Below the pieces are notes generated by a model. The model had not been told where the DNA came from and made no database searches. It saw nothing but the letters and a program-made list of their open reading frames with translations. Below are positions 8,727 through 16,876 of a stretch of DNA of 64,000 bases, piece by piece. Positions within the stretch are counted from its first letter, which is position 1. Every line of letters begins with the position of its first letter. The stretch is taken from assembly GCA_964627935.1 (NCBI GenBank), contig CAZVLB010000002.1, forward strand, positions 62,001 to 126,000. The letters are read 5' to 3'. Made by a program: the position numbers and the translations under genes. Source of the DNA: JAABVY01 sp964627935 (GTDB lineage: Bacteria; Zixibacteria; MSB-5A5; JAABVY01).

Positions 8727-9473
8727 ATGAATTCGAGATCGATTTGCATATCTATTCTGCTTGTTTTGTGTTTGGCTTATCTGATTTCATGTTCAGGTGA
8801 TCAAGAGGAAGCCGAAAACAATGGTTCAACTCAGGAACCAATAGTCGATGATACATCATCACAGCAAACGCAGATCCGCCCCAAATTCTCCCTTGAGGCC
8901 TATCTCGATTCGGTATCATCAGAGCCGGAAAGGGCTGCCGCCAGTTTCCTGAAATACTCTGTGATGGATGGCGATTATCTGGCATCGATGGAATTCCTCT
9001 GTAATAAGAATGCCGAGATGATCAGGTCCGATTCGATGATGAGATATGTTCTTTACGGTCAGGAAAATCCGGCCTGGGATGATCTTACAAGGTTAAAATT
9101 CAGCATCACGCGCAATTATATTCCTGTCCTGGCCGGTTTCAATGATATCCGCCTGATTGAACGGATTGAATGCGATGATGAATGTTTCCTGAAATACGAT
9201 GTAACCGGGCCACTTCTGGTACGTAAGCTCTATAATGCGGCACTTGGTGAGAATGGCAAGCAGCAATTCGATACTTATGTCGACAATGACCTGACGATTG
9301 AAGATAAGCGGGCCTATTATGATTATGCTTTCCAGAGACTTCGGCATGTGGGAGACAGCCTGGATTATGCCAAGCGGCTGATCAGCGATACGCTCAGGGT
9401 TATAAAGGAAGACGGGCAATGGAAAGTCTGCCGTGAGGCTCAAACGGCATTTGATATATTCAGACAGAAATAA
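8727..9473 (+). CDS. Lipoprotein of unknown function, first of three tandem exported proteins
   Basis: The 248-residue protein has a signal peptide ending in a lipobox (LISC, cysteine near residue 22), then a low-complexity linker. A mature domain starts near residue 60 with ERAAASFLKYSVMDGDYLAS. I do not recognise a named family. The pattern 'F-L...-DGD...A' recurs in the next two genes (LLEDGDIKAAYELL and ILKEGDLKHAFTLL), as in NTF2-like or DUF4878-type lipoproteins. It is predicted to be anchored in the cell envelope. No strong Shine-Dalgarno is visible before the ATG. Confidence 0.8.
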   Translation: MNSRSICISILLVLCLAYLISCSGDQEEAENNGSTQEPIVDDTSSQQTQIRPKFSLEAYLDSVSSEPERAAASFLKYSVMDGDYLASMEFLCNKNAEMIRSDSMMRYVLYGQENPAWDDLTRLKFSITRNYIPVLAGFNDIRLIERIECDDECFLKYDVTGPLLVRKLYNAALGENGKQQFDTYVDNDLTIEDKRAYYDYAFQRLRHVGDSLDYAKRLISDTLRVIKEDGQWKVCREAQTAFDIFRQK

Positions 9474-9485
9474 GGAAAGCCATTT

Positions 9486-10139
9486 ATGAAAAGCAAAAAT
9501 CTAATAGCGCTTATAATAATGTTGACCGCCCTTTTTCTGATTATTGGCTGTGGCGATGATTCCGAGCCATCACAGAAGAGCCCGCATGGGGTGGTGCAGC
9601 TTTTCCTGAATCATCTTCTGGAAGATGGTGATATCAAAGCGGCTTATGAGCTTCTCAGCGAATCGGATAAGCAGGTTTTGATGAGCCGGCCCGAGGTTCG
9701 GGCCTTCATTCAGGGGGAGCAGGATTCATTGATGAATGAATACATGCAGGTTTATGATCAGCTTGCCCCGGAAATCCTGAACCTTGTGGATCATCTGACC
9801 AGGGTCAATGTGCGCAAGGGTAAGGCTATGGATGGTTATACCGAGGTGGGCGTGGAGATCTCCTACCCGGCTGATTATCAGGCATTGATGATCTATGGCA
9901 TGGGCATATATTCCAAGCTGGAGCAGAGACTGGGAGGTATGCAGATCGATTCACTGACACCAGAGCAGAGAGACAAAATAATCTGGTCATTGAAAAAGGA
10001 CCTGCGAGACATCGCCGAAAATTTTAATGTCGAAAGCTATTCAACATATATATTTCCCGTGAAGGTTGTCGAAGAAGGTACCCGGTACAGAATCCGGCTC
10101 GATCTTGACCAGGCACCCAGCGGGAGTTTCGGCTTCTGA
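9486..10139 (+). CDS. Lipoprotein, second of three tandem exported proteins
   Basis: The 217-residue protein has a signal peptide with a lipobox around IIGC (cysteine about residue 22). The mature domain begins VVQLFLNHLLEDGDIKAAYELLSESDKQVL, a helical segment typical of NTF2-like or DUF4878 lipoproteins. The rest alternates helices and strands and ends near the C-terminus without extra domains. It starts 12 bases after the preceding lipoprotein, so the two are very probably co-transcribed. Function unknown. Confidence 0.8.
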   Translation: MKSKNLIALIIMLTALFLIIGCGDDSEPSQKSPHGVVQLFLNHLLEDGDIKAAYELLSESDKQVLMSRPEVRAFIQGEQDSLMNEYMQVYDQLAPEILNLVDHLTRVNVRKGKAMDGYTEVGVEISYPADYQALMIYGMGIYSKLEQRLGGMQIDSLTPEQRDKIIWSLKKDLRDIAENFNVESYSTYIFPVKVVEEGTRYRIRLDLDQAPSGSFGF

Positions 10140-10219
10140 GATCTGGAAACTTTCAGGACGTTAAATCCGTAATATTTAGTAAAGTAAGATGGTTTAATCA
10201 ATTCCGGGGGAGGAATACC

Positions 10220-10930
10220 ATGAAAAAAGCCCTGATTTTTGTAATGCTTGCGGTTTTTATACTTGCCGCCGCGCCTGTCAAAGCCGAACCGGCCCAGACT
10301 GTAGACGATTTCTTTACATCGATTCTTAAAGAAGGTGATTTGAAGCACGCTTTTACTTTGCTTGCCGAAAAGGACCGTGAATTCATTAAAGCCAGTTCAC
10401 CATTCTTTTACAGCTTTGTGGTTGATGAGATGAGTGAAGAATCGGGTGAATTTGCCGTGATTGCGATGCAGATCAAGAAAATCGCGCTGACCACGATCGG
10501 CAAGTTGATCAGTTATGAAATCAATGACCAGAGTGACCGTGTCGGACAGGGTACGGAGGTCTACTATTCATTGATACTGCCGCTTGACCTGGATTTCATC
10601 ATAGGCCTTGAAGACTGGATTAAGGCCAAGACTATGGAATTTGAGGATATGAGCGGTGATGTCAATCCTGTGGATAAAATCGCGCAGATCATCGATGAAT
10701 TCTCTGCCAAACTGGAAACTATCAGTTATAAAACGAATTTCTCCATGAACAGTTTTGTAACCGTGATCGATGAGGGCGGCGAGGAAAAGATCCTGCTCGA
10801 CCTGGAAACTTTCCAGACCAAGATGGATCTCCTGGAAGAAATGGGCGGAGACGACGAAGAGGACTGGGACGATGATGAGGTATGGGAAGAGGAAGAGATG
10901 ATGGAAGAGGAAGAAGAATATCAGGAATAA
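10220..10930 (+). CDS. Exported protein with acidic tail, third of three tandem exported proteins
   Basis: The 236-residue protein has a classical signal peptide (cleavage likely after VKA, about residue 22) and no lipobox cysteine. Its mature start, VDDFFTSILKEGDLKHAFTLLAEKDREF, parallels the two preceding lipoproteins. The last 30 or so residues are almost all D and E with a few W, M and Y, an unusual acidic tail. A strong GGGGGAGG Shine-Dalgarno precedes the ATG. An intrinsic terminator follows 28 bases after the stop, ending the run that includes folD. Function unknown. Confidence 0.78.
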   Translation: MKKALIFVMLAVFILAAAPVKAEPAQTVDDFFTSILKEGDLKHAFTLLAEKDREFIKASSPFFYSFVVDEMSEESGEFAVIAMQIKKIALTTIGKLISYEINDQSDRVGQGTEVYYSLILPLDLDFIIGLEDWIKAKTMEFEDMSGDVNPVDKIAQIIDEFSAKLETISYKTNFSMNSFVTVIDEGGEEKILLDLETFQTKMDLLEEMGGDDEEDWDDDEVWEEEEMMEEEEEYQE

Positions 10931-10958
10931 TCGTCCTCGTTTGCTGGTAAAACCATTT

Positions 10959-10988
10959 AAGACCGTCTTTCACAGGCGGTCTTTTTTT
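10959..10988 (+). terminator. Rho-independent terminator
   Basis: AAGACCG (10959-10965) pairs with CGGTCTT (10977-10983) across an 11-base loop, and a run of T follows to 10988. It closes the folD-lipoprotein unit. Confidence 0.85.
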
Positions 10989-11230
10989 ATGTCTGAATAG
11001 TGCTTTGTTCAGTTATGAAACGTCTAAAAGTCCATTTTGAAATAGTGCAATATGAGGCGGTTTTGGGCCATCTGATTCGCACCCTAAATTCAATAAAATA
11101 TCCCCCTATACCCCCCTTTATTGGTGAGGAAGTGCATAATGGTGCCGATACATTAGAAAAAAGGTAACATAGGGTTATAGATGGCCAAAGGGGGTGCGAT
11201 AAACCCACATCGCTAAGGGGAGAATGCATC
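10989..11230. other. Intergenic region upstream of the chemoreceptor
   Basis: This gap of about 240 bases holds no credible gene. It has a C-rich stretch near 11100-11120 and an AAGGGGAG Shine-Dalgarno near 11215 for the chemoreceptor. It also has a GCCGATAC octamer at 11144-11151 resembling the -10 element of flagellar sigma-28 promoters, with a poor match at the expected -35 position. No riboswitch was recognised. Confidence 0.4.
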
Positions 11231-13345
11231 ATGAAACTAAAACTATCCCAGAAGTTTATTTTGATGATTTTCGGAATCGTATTTTTGCTCATTTCCGGCG
11301 TCATGCTGGTAAGCATCCTGAAATCATCAAGCAGCTTAGTCTCACTGGCCAAGACAGATCTGGCCCATCTTGCGTCAATGGGCAAGAATGCCTGCGAGCT
11401 GGCTGCCCAGAATTCACAGAACAAGGTCAAGAGTGACCTGCAATTGGCCCGCCTCCTTTTTGAAGATTACAGCGGCGGAACAGCAGTTATGGAGAACGGC
11501 AAAATCATTCTGAATCCGGATAGCAAACGTTATGTGGTCAATGATAATCACAAATTCGTGGATGAGATTCAGAAGCTGACCGGCTCGGACTGTTCCATTG
11601 TAATGAAACAAGGTGCGACCGGAAAACGTGTTCAGACCACAGTTGTTGATGAAAACGGCAACCGTGCTCTTGGCTCTTATGTCTCGCAGGAAGTTTATGA
11701 CGCCGTGCTGACACGCGGCGAATCGTATGTGGGACGTACGCAGGCGGGATCGAAGAGATTCGTGACCGCTTACTGGCCGATCCGCAATCCGCAGAATGAG
11801 ATTCTTGGCGCAATTCTTGTCGGTGTCAATGAAAGATCCGAGGCGCTTCGCGAGGGTCTTCTGGCCCAGCAGATCGGAGAAACCGGATACATCTACGCCA
11901 TCGATACCAAAGGCGTACTGCAGATTCATCCGGCCAAAGAGGGCGTCGATATCAGCAAGTACGACTTTATCCAGGAAATGACAGCCAGGGCCCCGTCATT
12001 GGGAGCCAATGAAATCGGCTGGATTGAGTATCCCTGGATCAACAAGGAGCTGGGTGAAACCAAGGCCCGCAATAAAATTGTGGCCTACACCTATTTCCCG
12101 CAGTGGGACTGGGTGATAGCCGCAGGAAGCTACCTGGATGAATTCACCGCACCTGTAAACGGATTGCGTAACGCTCTGCTGTTTCTGGGTGTTGTATTCC
12201 TGCTGTTTTCACTCGGAGCGGCCTTTATGATCGCCCGTTCGATCAGCAAACCGATCGGCGAAATTGTGGAGGTGGCCGAGGCTGTGGCTGTCGGTGATGT
12301 AACCAAGACGGTGAATATACAACGCCAGGATGAGATCGGCACATTGGCCGACTCGTTCCGTAATATGACCCTGTATTTGCAGGAGAATGCTGAACTTGCG
12401 GAGAAGATCGCCCAGAATGATATTCGTGTCTCGGTTGAACCGAAATCCGAAAATGACGTGCTCGGACATTCATTCAAAGCCATGGTTGAAAACCTGACCT
12501 CTATAATCGTACAGCTGACCGACAGCTCTAATGAGCTAGTGTCGGCCGCCAACGAGATCGCCTCCTCCTCGGAGCAGATGTCCCGCGGAGCCAAGGACCA
12601 GTCCGAACGTGTCAGCCAGGTTTCTGTTGCAATCGAGGAAATGACCGCCAGCGTGGTTGAGGCGGCCAAGAATGCCGGTGAGGCCAATAATGCCTCGCAG
12701 GGCGCTTCCGACCGTGCCACCAGCGGTGGACAGGTGGTATCTGAGACGATTTCAGGTATGCAGAAGATCTCTGATGTTGTGCGTCAGTCCTCCGAATCGA
12801 TCGGCAAGCTGGCCGATGCGGCGCAGCAGATCGGCGATATTGTCGGAGTAATTAATGATATAGCCGATCAGACCAATCTGCTGGCCCTCAATGCCGCAAT
12901 CGAGGCGGCCCGAGCCGGTGAACAGGGACGTGGATTCGCGGTTGTGGCCGATGAGGTGCGCAAATTGGCCGACCGCACAGGCAATGCCACAAAAGAGATC
13001 GAAAATATGATCAAGGGCATACAGCAGGGCACCGGTGAAGCTGTCAGTTCGATGGAATCCGGAATTGAACAGGTCGACAAGGGCCGTGATCTGGCCGATA
13101 AGGCTGGCACCAGCCTGTCCGAGATTGTCAGCATGTCCCAGACTGTGATGGAAATGATTCAGCAGATAGCCGCCGCCAGCGAAGAGCAGTCGGCAGCCTC
13201 GGAACAGATTTCAAGGTCAATCGACGGTATCCTGTCGGTTACCAAGGAAACTGCCAACGGCGCCGAGCAATCGGCCGCCGCGGCCGAGGAACTGAGCGCC
13301 CAGGCGGAGGGCCTGAAGAATATCGTGGCCAAATTCAAGGTTTGA
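11231..13345 (+). CDS. Methyl-accepting chemotaxis protein with periplasmic Cache domain
   Basis: The 704-residue protein has an N-terminal membrane segment (about 8-30) and a periplasmic double-Cache-type sensor region (about 35-305, with GYIYAIDTKGVLQIHP and WDWVIAAGSYLDEF). A second membrane segment (about 310-335) and a HAMP domain (about 335-390) follow. The cytoplasmic signalling hairpin ends the protein; its tip carries LLALNAAIEAARAGEQGRGF and VVADEVRKLADRT (about 555-590). It should bind a small ligand outside and control CheA. No other che or flagellar gene is in the window, and no C-terminal CheR-tether pentapeptide is seen. Confidence 0.95.
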   Translation: MKLKLSQKFILMIFGIVFLLISGVMLVSILKSSSSLVSLAKTDLAHLASMGKNACELAAQNSQNKVKSDLQLARLLFEDYSGGTAVMENGKIILNPDSKRYVVNDNHKFVDEIQKLTGSDCSIVMKQGATGKRVQTTVVDENGNRALGSYVSQEVYDAVLTRGESYVGRTQAGSKRFVTAYWPIRNPQNEILGAILVGVNERSEALREGLLAQQIGETGYIYAIDTKGVLQIHPAKEGVDISKYDFIQEMTARAPSLGANEIGWIEYPWINKELGETKARNKIVAYTYFPQWDWVIAAGSYLDEFTAPVNGLRNALLFLGVVFLLFSLGAAFMIARSISKPIGEIVEVAEAVAVGDVTKTVNIQRQDEIGTLADSFRNMTLYLQENAELAEKIAQNDIRVSVEPKSENDVLGHSFKAMVENLTSIIVQLTDSSNELVSAANEIASSSEQMSRGAKDQSERVSQVSVAIEEMTASVVEAAKNAGEANNASQGASDRATSGGQVVSETISGMQKISDVVRQSSESIGKLADAAQQIGDIVGVINDIADQTNLLALNAAIEAARAGEQGRGFAVVADEVRKLADRTGNATKEIENMIKGIQQGTGEAVSSMESGIEQVDKGRDLADKAGTSLSEIVSMSQTVMEMIQQIAAASEEQSAASEQISRSIDGILSVTKETANGAEQSAAAAEELSAQAEGLKNIVAKFKV

Positions 13346-13377
13346 TGCTGAATATGTTTGGTGCAATCGCTTATATC

Positions 13378-13409
13378 AAGGGGAAGGTCAATCGGCCTTC
13401 TCCTTTTTT
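13378..13409 (+). terminator. Rho-independent terminator after the chemoreceptor
   Basis: AAGGGGAAGGTC (13378-13389) pairs with GGCCTTCTCCTT (13394-13405), with two G-U pairs and a 4-base loop, followed by T residues to 13409. From here to 13660 the sequence is A/T-rich with no gene. A TATATT element at 13653-13658 could be the -10 of rnpB, but no convincing -35 was found. Confidence 0.85.
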
Positions 13410-13660
13410 GATGAAACAAGTGGAGTCTGTGCGCCAATATAGTACGAATAAAAAATCGAATTTCATGTTAAACTAGGTGTTTATGGTATTTGTATAATAT
13501 GATGAGGGGCAGTGTGTAAGGGCGTTTGCTTGTGTAAGATGAATTAAATTGCCTTTTTTTGTGGATTTTTTATTTAATTGTATTAATATAAGATGCTGAC
13601 CATTAAGGTGAGCAGTTTGTATCGAGAGCAATAAGTTGTAGTGCTTTTTAAATATATTAT

Positions 13661-14088
13661 TTGGCCGAAGTAGGCAAGGCGATCGCACCCGATGGGTGAG
13701 GAAAGTCCGAGCTCCAAAAGACTGGGCGCCTCTGAAACAGAGGGCGGAGTGATCCGACGGAAAGTGCCGCAGAAAAAAGACTTCCATAGTCATTCCCACG
13801 GGAGTGGCTGTGGTAAAGGTGAAAAGGTGGTGTAAGAGACCACCAGCGCGGATGGTAACATGCGCGGCTGGCAAACCCCGCTCGGAGCAAGGCCATGTAG
13901 GCAGGAAGGTGTTGTCTGCACCGTTTGACCTGCGGGTGGGCCGCTTGCGGGAAAAAGTGATTTTTCCCCCAGATGGATGATCGCTGTTTCTGCTTTACCC
14001 GATTTACCCGAATTTGCTCTGCTTTATTGCAGGATGATTTCGGGTAAAGTGGGAATTACAGGACTCGGCTTATTGCCTGCTTTGGCCG
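13661..14088 (+). ncRNA. rnpB: RNase P RNA, class A
   Basis: The catalytic RNA that trims tRNA 5' ends. Visible conserved parts are GAGGAAAGTCCGAGCTCC in the 5' third (CR-I), AAGGTGAAAAGGTG, the GGTAACATG and GCTGGCAAACCCC segments (P10-P12 region), GGGCCGCTTG, and CTCGGCTTAT near the 3' end. P1 forms between GGCCGAAGTAGGCAA (from 13663) and TTGCCTGCTTTGGCC (to 14087). GCGATC/GATCGC makes P2. Between P2 and P1 on the 3' side is an enlarged hairpin with arms CTTTACCCGA (13993-14002) and TCGGGTAAAG (14040-14049), in the P19 position. Seven T residues follow P1. Confidence 0.95.
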
Positions 14089-14101
14089 TTTTTTTAATTT
14101 G

Positions 14102-15820
14102 ATGACTATTACTAAACATATACAACCGGTATGGCAGGTAGCACCCGAACCGGATTTTCATCTGGTCGATGATCTGTCCCGTAAGCTTGATCTTCCCGGA
14201 AATATCGTAAAAATCCTGATTAACCGCGGTCTTAACACGGCCGAAAAGGTCGAGAGATTTATCAATCCGGCCTTTACCGACCTGAAAGATCCGTTTCTGT
14301 TGCCCGACATGGAAAAGGGCGTGGAGCGAATTGTCGAGGCCCTGCGCAATAACGAGCGTATGATGGTTTACGGCGATTACGATGTTGACGGTATCACTGC
14401 GGCGGCATTGATGTTCCTGGTACTGAATAAGCTGGGAGCACAGATAAGCTATTACCTGCCCAATCGCCTCGTGGAAGGATATGGCATATCCGAGGATGGC
14501 CTGGCCGAGGCTGTCCGTCAGGGCGTAAATCTTATAATCTCGGTCGACACAGGCGTAACCGCGGTGGAGGAAGTCGAGCGAGCCCGTGAACTGGGCATCG
14601 ATATTATCGTAACCGATCATCATGAACCGGGCCCGGAACTCCCCAAAGCGGTGGCCATAATTAATCCCAAAGTTCGTCCCGAAGAGGAAGGCGGTCATGA
14701 GCTGGCCGGAGTAGGGGTATCATTCAAGGTCGCGCAGGCGCTTTATCGTCGGCTCGGCCAGCCGGAAAGTGAACTGGAGGAACACCTCGACCTGGTGGCC
14801 CTGGGTACCTCGGCGGATATCGTACCACTGCGCGATGAGAACCGTATCCTGACCAAATTCGGGATCAGGCAAATCGTTCGTACGACAAAACCGGGCCTGA
14901 AATCGCTGACATTTGTTTCAGGTCTCCTGGGCAAGGAGATTTCAACCGGACAGGTGGTCTATGTTCTGGCACCGCGTATCAACGCTATCGGGCGTCTGGG
15001 CAATGCTGAAAAGGCAATCAAGCTTCTGACCACGCGCGATGAAGCCGCGGCTTCGAAAATCGCCAAGTTCCTGGAAGAGGAGAACCGTCGGCGCAAATCG
15101 ATCGATGAAAAGACCCTGAATGAGGCCCTGGCAATGATCGACACCAAGGTTGACCTGGACAATGAAAGGGCTATTGTATTGTCGTCGAAAGGCTGGCATC
15201 AGGGCGTGATCGGCATCGTAGCCTCCCGTCTGGTTGAGAAATTCTACCTGCCGACAATCCTTATCGCTGTTGATGGTGATGAAGGCAAGGGTTCGGCTCG
15301 TTCGATACCGAATTTCCATATCTACGATGCGCTCAAGAGCTGTTCCGGTGATCTGCTTCGTTTCGGCGGCCATAAATATGCCGCGGGACTGACCATCAAG
15401 CCCGGAAATATCGAGCAATTCTCAAGACGTTTCAAGAAGGTGGCCACGGAGGTTCTTACCAACGAGGAGCTGACACCCAAGCTGCATATCGATGCCGAGA
15501 TCGATCTGGATGAGATCGATGAAAAATTCATTGATACGATCGATATGTTTTCACCTTTCGGCCCGGCCAATATGCGTCCGATCTTTTTGACACGGAATTT
15601 GGAGACAGTCGGAACGCCGCATGTGGTCGGCAAGAACCATCTCAAAATGAAAGTCAAGAAGGGCGAGAAGGTTTTCGATGTGATCGGATTCGGCTTCGGA
15701 GACCACGCACAGACGCTGGCATTGAGATCGGTAGCGCTTGATCTGGTCTATGTGGCCGAGATGAACCATTTTGGCGATCAGTCACGGATGCAATTGAGAG
15801 TCAAGGACCTGAGATATTAG
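14102..15820 (+). CDS. recJ: Single-stranded-DNA-specific exonuclease RecJ
   Basis: The protein (572 residues from this start) has the DHH phosphoesterase core: VYGDYDVDGITAAAL (motif I, about 88-102), SVDTGVTAVEEVE, VTDHHEPGPELP (DHH motif, about 168-179), a DHHA1 region with GGHKYAAGLTI (about 420-430), and a C-terminal OB-like part. RecJ degrades single strands 5' to 3' in recombination and repair. The ATG at 14102 lies only six bases beyond the rnpB T-run and has no Shine-Dalgarno; a TTG at 14099 is the only upstream in-frame alternative. meaB starts at the base after the stop. Confidence 0.95.
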   Translation: MTITKHIQPVWQVAPEPDFHLVDDLSRKLDLPGNIVKILINRGLNTAEKVERFINPAFTDLKDPFLLPDMEKGVERIVEALRNNERMMVYGDYDVDGITAAALMFLVLNKLGAQISYYLPNRLVEGYGISEDGLAEAVRQGVNLIISVDTGVTAVEEVERARELGIDIIVTDHHEPGPELPKAVAIINPKVRPEEEGGHELAGVGVSFKVAQALYRRLGQPESELEEHLDLVALGTSADIVPLRDENRILTKFGIRQIVRTTKPGLKSLTFVSGLLGKEISTGQVVYVLAPRINAIGRLGNAEKAIKLLTTRDEAAASKIAKFLEEENRRRKSIDEKTLNEALAMIDTKVDLDNERAIVLSSKGWHQGVIGIVASRLVEKFYLPTILIAVDGDEGKGSARSIPNFHIYDALKSCSGDLLRFGGHKYAAGLTIKPGNIEQFSRRFKKVATEVLTNEELTPKLHIDAEIDLDEIDEKFIDTIDMFSPFGPANMRPIFLTRNLETVGTPHVVGKNHLKMKVKKGEKVFDVIGFGFGDHAQTLALRSVALDLVYVAEMNHFGDQSRMQLRVKDLRY

Positions 15821-16765
15821 ATGTCGATCCTGGAGAAGTTTGAAAGTGGCGACAGGCGCGCCCTTTCAAAGGTTATTAGTTATATAGAAAACAGGCAGGA
15901 CAATTACCGCGAAGTGTTGTCCCGCCTGTTTTCACGCACAGGCAATGCCTATCGTATCGGCCTGACCGGCCCGCCCGGGGCCGGCAAAAGTACTCTGGTC
16001 GACTCCCTTACGGAAATCCTTGTAAATGATGAAAAGAGCGTCGGCATTATTGCTGTCGATCCGACTTCACCTTTTACCGGGGGAGCTTTTCTGGGTGACC
16101 GGATTCGTATGCAGGGGTTGTCGGGCAATGAGTCCGTGTTTATCCGCAGCATGGCCACGCGCGGTTCAACCGGCGGACTGGCCCAGGCTACCAAGGATGT
16201 CTGCACAGTTTATGATGCCTTTGGATTTGACTTTATTCTGATCGAAACGGTTGGCGTAGGGCAGGTGGAACTGGATATTATCGATGCCGCCGATACGACC
16301 GTGGTTACTATAGTGCCTGAATCGGGAGATGTGATCCAGGCTATGAAAGCGGGCCTGATGGAAATTGCCAATATATTCTGTCTCAATAAGGCCGACCGGG
16401 ATGGCGCAGACCGGATTATCAGCGAACTGAACCAGCTTCTGCAGATGAATCGGGAGAAATCGGAATGGAAACTCCCTGTTATCCCGACCGAGGGTATCAA
16501 TAAAAAGGGCATTGATCTTCTGGCAAAATCAATTATGCAGCACAAGGATTATCTGCATAAGAGCGGGCTTTTCAAGAAGCAGCGCAAGGAGCAGATTCGC
16601 AAAGATATCATAGAGCATGTGCGCCTGATGATGAGCTCGAGTATTGAAGAGAAACTGAAATCGGGTGAGGCATTCGATGACCTGCTGGAAGATATTTTCA
16701 ATCGCAAGAAAGACCCGATAAAAACCGCAGTTGACCTTTACCAGAGCCATTATTCCGGCAAATAG
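15821..16765 (+). CDS. meaB: MeaB/ArgK-family GTPase, mutase chaperone
   Basis: The 314-residue protein is a G3E-type P-loop GTPase with Walker A GPPGAGKST (residues 50-58), DPTSPFTGGAFLGDRIRM (about 84-101), FILIETVGVGQVE (Walker B/switch region, about 141-153) and NKAD (about 186-189). MeaB proteins gate cofactor loading and protect B12-dependent acyl-CoA mutases. It abuts recJ with no gap and is followed 111 bases later by a mutase large subunit with isobutyryl-CoA-mutase features. That makes it likely to serve that enzyme; whether it also serves the methylmalonyl-CoA mutase at 21.8-23.4 kb cannot be told. Confidence 0.93.
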   Translation: MSILEKFESGDRRALSKVISYIENRQDNYREVLSRLFSRTGNAYRIGLTGPPGAGKSTLVDSLTEILVNDEKSVGIIAVDPTSPFTGGAFLGDRIRMQGLSGNESVFIRSMATRGSTGGLAQATKDVCTVYDAFGFDFILIETVGVGQVELDIIDAADTTVVTIVPESGDVIQAMKAGLMEIANIFCLNKADRDGADRIISELNQLLQMNREKSEWKLPVIPTEGINKKGIDLLAKSIMQHKDYLHKSGLFKKQRKEQIRKDIIEHVRLMMSSSIEEKLKSGEAFDDLLEDIFNRKKDPIKTAVDLYQSHYSGK

Positions 16766-16876
16766 AACTTTTCCTGTCCCGTTCCTGTTAAATATTACTT
16801 GAAATTACAGGCTGAATTGGATAAATTTTGCATTTAAACTGAAATCATCTAACAGGATAAATAAATCGAGGTTGAT

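Noticed and set aside
10989..11230. Cyclic-di-GMP riboswitch before the chemoreceptor
   Set aside because: No two-helix core with the conserved junction sequence was found.
16766..16876. Cobalamin riboswitch before the mutase genes
   Set aside because: The gap is short and lacks the B12-box and kissing-loop pattern; the same holds for the gap at 25899-26443.
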